This document shows, in pieces, positions 9,377-14,740 of a stretch of 14,740 bases of DNA. The notes under the pieces were generated by a model. It worked only from the letters and a program-made list of their open reading frames with translations. It had not been told where the DNA came from and did no database searches. Source of the stretch: Burkholderia sp. (GTDB lineage: Bacteria; Pseudomonadota; Gammaproteobacteria; Burkholderiales; Burkholderiaceae); the NCBI RefSeq assembly GCF_018375725.1, contig NZ_JAHACR010000077.1, positions 1-14,740 of the forward strand. Direction: 5' to 3'. The position numbers were made by a program, and so were the translations under genes. Within the stretch, counting starts at the first letter, position 1, and the number at the start of each line of letters is the position of its first letter.

Positions 9377-10645
9377 ATGGCTATCGTAGAAGTCAAAGTC
9401 CCCCAGCTTTCGGAGTCGGTTTCGGAAGCGACCATGCTGCAGTGGAAGAAGAAGCCCGGCGAAGCTGTCGCACAAGACGAAATCCTGATCGAGCTCGAGA
9501 CCGACAAGGTCGTGCTCGAAGTGCCGGCACCGGCCGCGGGCGTGCTCGCACAAGTGCTGCAGAACGACGGTGATACCGTGGTGGCCGATCAGCTGATCGC
9601 GACGATCGACACCGAAGCGAAGGCGGGTGCCGTTGCCGCTGCAGCGGGCGAAGCCGACGTCCAGCCGGCCGCAGCCGCCGCTGCACCGGTCGCGCAACCG
9701 GCTGCCGCCGCAGCGTCGAGTACGGCTGCCGCCGCGCCGTCCGCCGCGAAGCTGATGGCCGAGAAGGGCCTCGCAGCAGGCGATGTCGCCGGTTCGGGCC
9801 GCGACGGACGCATCACGAAGGGCGATGTGCTGTCCGCAGGCGGCGCACCGAAGGCTGCACCGGCCGCCCCGGCGAAGCCGGCTGCCGCGAAGCCGTCGCT
9901 GCCGGACGTGAAGGTGCCGGCGTCGGCGACGACGTGGCTGAGCGACCGTCCGGAACAGCGCGTGCCGATGTCGCGCCTGCGTGCGCGTATCGCCGAGCGC
10001 CTGCTCGAGTCGCAGCAGACCAACGCGATCCTGACGACGTTCAACGAAGTCAACATGCAGCCGGTCATGGATCTGCGCGCCAAGTACAAGGACAAGTTCG
10101 AGAAGGAACACGGCGTGAAGCTCGGCTTCATGTCGTTCTTCGTGAAGGCGGCGGTTCATGCGCTGAAGAAGTTCCCGCTCGTGAACGCGTCGATCGACGG
10201 CAACGACATCGTCTACCACGGCTACTTCGACATCGGTATCGCGGTCGGTTCGCCGCGCGGCCTCGTCGTGCCGATCCTGCGCAACGCGGACCAGATGAGC
10301 CTCGCCGACATCGAGAAGAAGATCGCCGAGTTCGGCCAGAAGGCGAAGGACGGCAAGCTGTCGATCGAGGAAATGACGGGCGGTACGTTCTCGATCTCGA
10401 ACGGCGGCGTGTTCGGCTCGATGCTGTCGACCCCGATCATCAACCCGCCGCAATCGGCCATCCTGGGTGTGCACGCGACGAAGGAGCGTCCGGTCGTCGA
10501 GAACGGCCAGATCGTGATCCGTCCGATCAACTACCTGGCGCTGTCGTACGACCACCGGATCATCGACGGCCGCGAAGCGGTGCTGTCGCTCGTCGCGATG
10601 AAGGATGCGCTCGAAGATCCGGCGCGTCTGCTGCTCGACCTGTAA
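9377..10645 (+). CDS. odhB: Dihydrolipoyl succinyltransferase, E2 of 2-oxoglutarate dehydrogenase
   Basis: E2o forms the core of the complex. Its lipoyl arm accepts the succinyl group from E1 and passes it to CoA. The 422 residues contain one lipoyl domain (1-80) with the lipoylated Lys44 in ETDKVVLEV. An Ala/Pro-rich flexible linker follows (about 88-122). The E3/E1-binding peripheral-subunit domain is about 121-155 (PSAAKLMAEKGL...GRDGRITKGDV), followed by a second Ala/Pro linker. The catalytic acyltransferase domain runs from about 193 to the end, with the active-site motif DHRIIDG (392-398; His393, Asp397). AGGA lies about 8 bases before the ATG. The 129-base gap from sucA contains a strong hairpin. 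Equivalent to sucB. Confidence 0.98.
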   Translation: MAIVEVKVPQLSESVSEATMLQWKKKPGEAVAQDEILIELETDKVVLEVPAPAAGVLAQVLQNDGDTVVADQLIATIDTEAKAGAVAAAAGEADVQPAAAAAAPVAQPAAAAASSTAAAAPSAAKLMAEKGLAAGDVAGSGRDGRITKGDVLSAGGAPKAAPAAPAKPAAAKPSLPDVKVPASATTWLSDRPEQRVPMSRLRARIAERLLESQQTNAILTTFNEVNMQPVMDLRAKYKDKFEKEHGVKLGFMSFFVKAAVHALKKFPLVNASIDGNDIVYHGYFDIGIAVGSPRGLVVPILRNADQMSLADIEKKIAEFGQKAKDGKLSIEEMTGGTFSISNGGVFGSMLSTPIINPPQSAILGVHATKERPVVENGQIVIRPINYLALSYDHRIIDGREAVLSLVAMKDALEDPARLLLDL

Positions 10646-10672
10646 GCCCAGTCACCCGCATTGAACCGCGCG

Positions 10673-10702
10673 GCACGGGTGCGCGACCTCGCGCGCCCGT
10701 GC
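10673..10702 (+). repeat. 13-bp intercistronic hairpin between odhB and lpdA
   Basis: GCACGGGTGCGCG (10673-10685) and CGCGCGCCCGTGC (10690-10702) pair fully, with one U-G wobble, around an ACCT loop. No U-run follows; the lpdA Shine-Dalgarno AAAGGA starts 14 bases later. The structure is too stable to be ignored, but it is not a classical terminator. Confidence 0.7.
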
Positions 10703-10727
10703 GGACGCACAAGAAGAAAGGATTGCC

Positions 10728-12158
10728 ATGTCCAAGGAATTTGACGTCGTCGTGATCGGCGCGGGCCCGGGCGGCTACATCGCCGCGATCCGCGCCGCTC
10801 AACTGGGCAAGACCGTTGCCTGTATCGAAAAGTGGAAAAACCCGGCCGGCGCGCTGAAGCTCGGCGGCACGTGCCTGAACGTCGGCTGCATTCCGTCGAA
10901 GGCGCTGCTCGCGTCGTCGGAGGAGTTCGAAAACGCGCAGCATCACCTCGCCGACCACGGCATCAGCGTCGGTGAAGTGACGATGGACGTCTCGACGATG
11001 CTCGGCCGCAAGGACGCCATCGTCGAGAAGATGACGGGCGGGATCGAGTTCCTGTTCAAGAAGAACAAGATCACCTGGCTGAAGGGCCATGGCAAGTTCA
11101 CCGGCAAGACCGACGCCGGTGTGCAGATCGAAGTGAGCGGCGAAGGCGAGACCGAAGTCGTCACGGCGAAGAACGTGATCATCGCGACGGGTTCGAAGGC
11201 GCGTCATCTGCCGGGCATCCCGGTCGACAACAAGCTGATTTCCGACAACGAAGGCGCGCTGGCATTCGACTCGGTGCCGAAGAAGCTCGCCGTGATCGGC
11301 GCGGGCGTGATCGGCCTCGAACTCGGCTCGGTGTGGCGTCGTCTCGGCGCTGAAGTGACGGTGCTCGAAGCGCTGCCGGCGTTCCTCGGCGCAGCCGACG
11401 AAGCGCTGGCCAAGGAAGCCGCGAAGCTGTTCAAGAAGCAGGGCCTCGACATCCAGCTCGGCGTGCAGATCGGCGAAGTGAAGACGAGCGCGAACGGCGT
11501 GTCGATCGCCTACACCGACAAGGACGGCAACGCGAAGACGCTCGACGCGGATCGCCTGATCGTGTCGGTCGGCCGCGTGCCGAACACCGACAATCTCGGC
11601 CTCGAAGCGATCGGCCTGAAGGCTAACGAGCGCGGCTTCATCGACGTCGACGACCACTGCCGCACGGCGGTGCCGAACGTCTACGCGATCGGCGATGTGG
11701 TGCGTGGCCCGATGCTCGCGCACAAGGCGGAAGACGAAGGCGTGATGGTCGCCGAAGTGATCGACGGACAGAAGCCGCACATCGACTACAACTGCATTCC
11801 GTGGGTGATCTACACGTACCCGGAAATCGCCTGGGTCGGCAAGACGGAACAGCAGCTGAAGGCGGAAGGCCGCGAGATCAAGACGGGCAAGTTCCCATTC
11901 TCGATCAACGGCCGCGCGCTCGGCATGAACGCGCCGGACGGTTTCGTGAAGATGATCGCGGACGCGAAGACCGACGAACTGCTCGGCGTGCACGTGATTG
12001 CGGCAAACGCGTCGGACCTGATCGCGGAAGCCGTGGTGGCGATGGAGTTCAAGGCGGCGTCGGAAGACATCGCCCGCATTTGCCATCCGCACCCGTCGAT
12101 GTCCGAAGTGATGCGCGAGGCGGCGCTTGCTGTCGACAAGCGCTCGCTGAACAGCTAA
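10728..12158 (+). CDS. lpdA: Dihydrolipoyl dehydrogenase (E3) of the 2-oxoglutarate dehydrogenase complex
   Basis: E3 is an FAD flavoprotein that reoxidises dihydrolipoyl groups on E2 and reduces NAD+. The 476-residue length is normal for an E3 without a lipoyl domain. The FAD-binding Rossmann motif is VVIGAGPGGYIAA (8-20). The redox-active disulfide is GGTCLNVGC (Cys49, Cys54). The NAD-binding motif is AVIGAGVIGLELG (188-200). The second FAD motif is VYAIGDV (318-324). The interface-domain catalytic pair is in HPHPSMSE (His455, Glu460). Shine-Dalgarno AAAGGA lies 5 bases before the ATG. It is the third gene of the odh operon, so it is probably the dedicated E3 of this complex; Burkholderia normally carries another E3 with the pyruvate dehydrogenase genes. 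Also called odhL. Confidence 0.98.
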   Translation: MSKEFDVVVIGAGPGGYIAAIRAAQLGKTVACIEKWKNPAGALKLGGTCLNVGCIPSKALLASSEEFENAQHHLADHGISVGEVTMDVSTMLGRKDAIVEKMTGGIEFLFKKNKITWLKGHGKFTGKTDAGVQIEVSGEGETEVVTAKNVIIATGSKARHLPGIPVDNKLISDNEGALAFDSVPKKLAVIGAGVIGLELGSVWRRLGAEVTVLEALPAFLGAADEALAKEAAKLFKKQGLDIQLGVQIGEVKTSANGVSIAYTDKDGNAKTLDADRLIVSVGRVPNTDNLGLEAIGLKANERGFIDVDDHCRTAVPNVYAIGDVVRGPMLAHKAEDEGVMVAEVIDGQKPHIDYNCIPWVIYTYPEIAWVGKTEQQLKAEGREIKTGKFPFSINGRALGMNAPDGFVKMIADAKTDELLGVHVIAANASDLIAEAVVAMEFKAASEDIARICHPHPSMSEVMREAALAVDKRSLNS

Positions 12159-12170
12159 GCGCGATGTCGT

Positions 12171-12192
12171 GCCGGCCGGATCATCGGCCGGC
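12171..12192 (+). repeat. Hairpin after lpdA
   Basis: GCCGGCCG and CGGCCGGC form a perfect 8-bp GC stem with a GATCAT loop, 12 bases after the lpdA stop. There is no U-run. It is the first of two hairpins in the lpdA-zapE gap. Confidence 0.6.
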
Positions 12193-12206
12193 GCCGCTGT
12201 CTGACG

Positions 12207-12240
12207 ACGAAGGCGGGCGGGTTTTCCCGTCCGCCTTCGT
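12207..12240 (+). terminator. 15-bp hairpin after lpdA, probable (leaky) terminator
   Basis: ACGAAGGCGGGCGGG (12207-12221) pairs with CCCGTCCGCCTTCGT (12226-12240), with a single G-U wobble and a TTTT loop. The sequence after it, GCTTTCCGGTTTGC, is only moderately U-rich, so termination may be incomplete. It ends 14 bases before the zapE start codon. It probably marks the end of the sucA-odhB-lpdA message while allowing some read-through into zapE. Confidence 0.6.
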
Positions 12241-12254
12241 GCTTTCCGGTTTGC

Positions 12255-13355
12255 ATGATGAACGTCACCGAATACTACGCGCGGGAATTGAACACGCGCG
12301 GTTACCAGTACGATGCCGCGCAGCGTGCGGCGATCGATCGCCTGCAGCGCTGCTATGACGAGTGGGTCGCATACAAGGCGCGCCGCTCGAATGCGTTCAA
12401 GAAACTCATCATCCGGCCGGAGCTGCCGCGCGGCGTCTACATGTGGGGCGGAGTCGGGCGGGGCAAGAGTTTTCTGATGGACAGCTTCTATGCGGTCGTG
12501 CCGGTGCAGCGCAAGACGCGCCTGCACTTCCACGAATTCATGCGCGAGGTGCATCGCGAGCTCGAGGAGCTGAAGGGGCAGGCCGATCCGCTCGATGAGC
12601 TGGCTCGCCGCATCGCGAAGCGCTACCGGCTGATCTGCTTCGATGAATTCCACGTTTCGGACATCGCCGACGCGATGATCCTGTATCGCTTGCTGGACCG
12701 GCTGTTTTCGAACGGCGTGCAGTTCGTGATGACGTCCAACTACGCGCCCGACGATCTGTATCCGGACGGCCTGCATCGTGACCGGATGCTGCCGGCGATC
12801 GCGCTGCTCAAGGACAAGCTCGACGTGCTCAATGTCGACGCGGGCGTCGACTATCGCCAGCGTACGCTGGCGCAGGTGCAGATGTATCACACGCCGCTCG
12901 GCGCGGCGGCGGATCGCGCGCTGCGCCACGCATTCGCGCAGCTCGCGGCGGTGCCGGACGAAAGCCCGATCCTGCACATCGAGAAGCGCGAGCTGAAGGC
13001 GCTGCGCAAGGCCGACGGCGTCGTATGGTTCGACTTCGCGACGCTGTGCGGCGGCCCGCGTTCGCAGAACGATTATCTCGAGCTCGCGAGCCGCTTCCAC
13101 GCGATCGTGCTGTCGGACGTTCCGCAGATGTCGGCGCGGATGGCGTCGGAGGCGCGCCGCTTCACGTGGCTGATCGACGTGCTGTACGACCACAAGGTGA
13201 AGCTGCTGATGTCCGCCGCGGTGCCCGCGGAGTCGCTGTATGTCGAAGGCCCGATGGCGAACGAGTTCACGCGCACGGTGTCGCGGATCGTCGAAATGCA
13301 GTCGAAGGAATATCTGGAAACCCCAAGGCGTCTCGTCGATACGTCGCTGACCTGA
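12255..13355 (+). CDS. zapE: AFG1-family ATPase, cell-division protein ZapE
   Basis: ZapE is an AAA+-like P-loop ATPase related to mitochondrial AFG1/LACE1. In E. coli it acts at the Z-ring late in division and under low oxygen or heat. The 366 residues show Walker A WGGVGRGKS (64-72), the family segment LHFHEFMREVH (90-100), Walker B LICFDEFHVSD (126-136), the sensor-1-like TSNY (160-163), and the C-terminal SRFHAIVLSDVPQMS and RRFTWLIDVLYD regions. The start is either of two adjacent ATGs (12255 or 12258). No clear Shine-Dalgarno precedes them, and a strong hairpin ends 14 bases upstream. It follows lpdA on the same strand, so it may get some transcription by read-through. No own promoter was recognised. 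Confidence 0.95.
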   Translation: MMNVTEYYARELNTRGYQYDAAQRAAIDRLQRCYDEWVAYKARRSNAFKKLIIRPELPRGVYMWGGVGRGKSFLMDSFYAVVPVQRKTRLHFHEFMREVHRELEELKGQADPLDELARRIAKRYRLICFDEFHVSDIADAMILYRLLDRLFSNGVQFVMTSNYAPDDLYPDGLHRDRMLPAIALLKDKLDVLNVDAGVDYRQRTLAQVQMYHTPLGAAADRALRHAFAQLAAVPDESPILHIEKRELKALRKADGVVWFDFATLCGGPRSQNDYLELASRFHAIVLSDVPQMSARMASEARRFTWLIDVLYDHKVKLLMSAAVPAESLYVEGPMANEFTRTVSRIVEMQSKEYLETPRRLVDTSLT

Positions 13356-13501
13356 GCGCGCTGCGTGGTGGTGCATCATTTTCCGGCATTTGATGGCTAA
13401 TTCCAGTTGAATTGAGGCTAAGTCGCTGTCTTTTCAGATTGGTCTTATATTCAATGCGGTGTCGAGCCGATATCGTTGTGGAATGCTTCCTAAGGCTGGA
13501 G

Positions 13502-13927
13502 ATGTCCATGACACAGTATCGCGATCTCACCGACCACGAGTGGCTGCAAGTCACGCCGCTGCTGCCGGAAATGCGGCCTCGCACCGAGTTGCGCGGCCGG
13601 CCGCTCGCCAATACCCGAGCTGTGCTGAATGGTGTCCTGTGGGTGATCTGCAATAGCGAGACCTGGTCGGCCATGCCGCGTCGCTATCCGTCGTATCAGA
13701 CGTGTCATCGCCGCTTCAAGGTCTGGTACGAAACGGGCACGTTGCGGCAGGTATTGCATGTGCTGTATGGCGAGGTTGGCCTGGCGCTGTTCAACATGTT
13801 CACCCTGCGGATGCGCCATCACGCCGAGTCGAAAGCGGCCGAAGCGCGTAGCGTGACCGCGTCTGCGTCGCATGCGACGCCGGGTACGCCATATATAGCG
13901 GGCGTGCGGGAGCGTGCGCCGGCATGA
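13502..13927 (+). CDS. Solo DUF4096 (IS5-type transposase N-terminal domain) protein
   Basis: This 141-residue protein matches the N-terminal DUF4096 domain of IS5-group transposases: LTDHEWLQVTPLLPE (9-23), RGRPLANTRAVLNGVLWVI (31-49), TWSAMPRRYPSYQTCHRRF (54-72), KVWYETGTLRQVLHVLYG (73-90). The DDE catalytic domain that should follow is absent. Instead there is a polar, Ala/Ser-rich tail to the stop. I see no terminal inverted repeats or target duplications around it. The protein could bind DNA but not transpose. The start is uncertain: ATG 13502 has TAAGG at 6 bases, and ATG 13508 has GGAG at 6 bases. The 146 bases upstream are clearly more AT-rich than the rest, with a TATATT (13446-13451) but no matching -35. 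A bidirectional terminator follows. It is either a domesticated regulator or an IS remnant. Confidence 0.75.
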   Translation: MSMTQYRDLTDHEWLQVTPLLPEMRPRTELRGRPLANTRAVLNGVLWVICNSETWSAMPRRYPSYQTCHRRFKVWYETGTLRQVLHVLYGEVGLALFNMFTLRMRHHAESKAAEARSVTASASHATPGTPYIAGVRERAPA

Positions 13928-13992
13928 TCGTCCGGTCGTGATACGCGGGCACACGGACAGCCTGCAAGTCGCGTATCCATACGGCGTAAAAG

Positions 13993-14030
13993 CAATCGGC
14001 CTGCGATGTCATCGTCAGGCCGATTGGTTT
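13993..14030. terminator. Bidirectional terminator between convergent genes
   Basis: CAATCGGCCTG (13993-14003) and CAGGCCGATTG (14016-14026) form a perfect 11-bp stem. The intervening 12 bases can fold further (CGAT/ATCG). It is followed by GTTTT on the plus strand and, read the other way, by CTTTTAC. It therefore serves both the DUF4096 gene and the convergent DUF2147 gene. Confidence 0.85.
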
Positions 14031-14061
14031 TGCAGGGCGCGAAACCGCGCATGCGCGCGAT

Positions 14062-14523
14062 TTACTGCTGGCGAATCCAGGTCTGCGACCGGCCGAGCAG
14101 CGATACGCCGATGTAGCCGCGTACGACGAGCTTCTGACCGCCATCCTCCAGCGACATCTTGCATTTGTAGATCTTGCCGTTTTCCGGGTCGAGGATGTTG
14201 CCGCCGTCCCACTTGTCGCCTTCCTTCTTCATCGCCTTTATGATCGTCATGCCCTTGATCAGCTGATCCTTGCGCTCATCGGTGCAGGCGCTGCAGCGGC
14301 GATCGGGTGCCTCGTTGTCGCCGAGGCCCTTGAGAACCTTGCCCGAGAGTTCGCCATTCGTATCCGCGCTGATCTGCACGAGTGCCTTCGGCTTGCCGGT
14401 GTTGTCATCGATCGTCTGCCACGTGCCGACCGGGCTATCCGCCTGGGCAAACGCGTGAGCGGCACAGGCGAGCAGGGCGCCGGCGAGGGCCATCGAACGC
14501 AATGGGCGGGTCAGTTGAATCAT
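14062..14523 (-). CDS. Secreted DUF2147 protein
   Basis: This 153-residue protein is predicted to be exported. The signal peptide has RPLR, then a hydrophobic core (MALAGALLACAAHAFA), with likely cleavage after Ala26 (AFA-QAD). The mature part fits DUF2147: it begins SPVGTWQTIDDNTGKPKALVQI (30-51), then has a CSAC pair (Cys77, Cys80), GGNILDPENGKIYKCKM (107-123, with a third Cys121), and ends RGYIGVSLLGRSQTWIRQQ. Such proteins are small periplasmic or secreted beta-rich proteins, often annotated as signal-peptide proteins; no biochemical role is established to my knowledge. The start at 14521-14523 is chosen because AAGGAGG lies 6 bases upstream. The ATG at 14527 touches the Shine-Dalgarno, and the longer frame to 14580 would hide the signal peptide. 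It converges on the DUF4096 gene. Confidence 0.9.
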   Translation of the reverse strand: MIQLTRPLRSMALAGALLACAAHAFAQADSPVGTWQTIDDNTGKPKALVQISADTNGELSGKVLKGLGDNEAPDRRCSACTDERKDQLIKGMTIIKAMKKEGDKWDGGNILDPENGKIYKCKMSLEDGGQKLVVRGYIGVSLLGRSQTWIRQQ

Positions 14524-14661
14524 CGTCATCCTCCTTGTATCGCATTGTCGTTTTCGGACTGCTCGCAGGACCGTCTGCATCGGACGGCCGCCTGTCGCGA
14601 GCCATTTGCAGAATACGTGAAACCTGCCAGCCAGATTTGATAGAGGGGACTCTAATCGAAA

Positions 14662-14685
14662 CAGCCCGCGCCGATGTGCGGGCTG
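14662..14685 (-). terminator. Probable terminator of the partial right-edge gene
   Basis: CAGCCCGC (14662-14669) and GCGGGCTG (14678-14685) form an 8-bp GC-rich stem with an 8-base loop. On the minus strand it is followed by TTTCGATTAG, a weak U-tract. It begins 12 bases after the stop codon of the minus-strand gene at the right edge. Confidence 0.6.
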
Positions 14686-14697
14686 CTCGCGAGGCGC

Positions 14698-14740
14698 TCA
14701 ATTGAGCTGGTACGAGAACGCGGCGTTGACGCGCGGGCTG
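14698..14740 (-). CDS. C-terminal end of an unidentified protein, possibly an outer-membrane beta-barrel
   Basis: The last 13 codons before a TGA at 14698-14700 read SPRVNAAFSYQLN. Hydrophobic residues alternate (V, A, F, Y, L), as in a final membrane beta-strand, but the last residue is Asn and not the usual Phe. A hairpin terminator follows on the same strand, which supports a real gene end. Thirteen residues are too few to name a family. Confidence 0.45.
   Translation of the reverse strand, partial: SPRVNAAFSYQLN

Noticed and set aside
10560..13379. 939-codon open frame on the minus strand spanning lpdA, the gap and zapE
   Set aside because: It is antisense to two clearly conserved genes. 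Its Arg/His/Asp-rich composition is what high-GC3 genes give on the opposite strand, and no domain was recognised.
13502..13927. Complete insertion sequence
   Set aside because: No catalytic domain, terminal inverted repeats or target-site duplication could be found.

Overview
The window looks like a piece of the main chromosome of a Burkholderia species, probably of the cepacia complex. It is GC-rich, with strong G/C preference at third codon positions. The order typA - sucA(odhA) - odhB - lpdA(odhL) - zapE and the sequences of those proteins fit that genus. The genus call rests on recalled family knowledge and not on a database search. Most of the window is core genome.

Left part (1-3900, all on the minus strand): a complete tripartite drug-export unit read right to left. 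It consists of a MarR-family repressor, a NodT/OprM-type outer-membrane lipoprotein, an EmrA-type periplasmic adaptor, and an EmrB-type 14-TM MFS pump whose gene runs off the left edge. Gaps are short (51, 57 and 24 bases), and the only convincing promoter lies before marR. It probably behaves as one self-repressed operon that exports small hydrophobic or aromatic toxicants across both membranes.

Middle (3901-6117): a 337-base divergent intergenic region, then typA (bipA), the ribosome-associated stress GTPase. It has an extended -10 promoter and ends in a textbook bidirectional terminator.

Centre (6118-12158): the 2-oxoglutarate dehydrogenase operon, sucA (E1), odhB (E2) and lpdA (E3). Together these proteins convert 2-oxoglutarate, CoA and NAD+ to succinyl-CoA, CO2 and NADH. 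Long GC-rich hairpins without a U-tract fill the sucA-odhB and odhB-lpdA gaps. Two more hairpins follow lpdA, ending just before zapE.

Right part (12255-14740): zapE (AFG1-type ATPase); a small gene encoding only the N-terminal DUF4096 domain of an IS5-type transposase; a bidirectional terminator; a convergent secreted DUF2147 protein; and the last 13 codons of a further minus-strand gene, perhaps an outer-membrane beta-barrel, with its own terminator.

I found no rRNA, tRNA, CRISPR array, complete insertion sequence or obvious novel system. The items most worth a second look are the solo transposase-domain gene, the series of intercistronic hairpins, the hairpins abutting the sucA and outer-membrane lipoprotein ribosome-binding sites, and the palindrome at the marR promoter.
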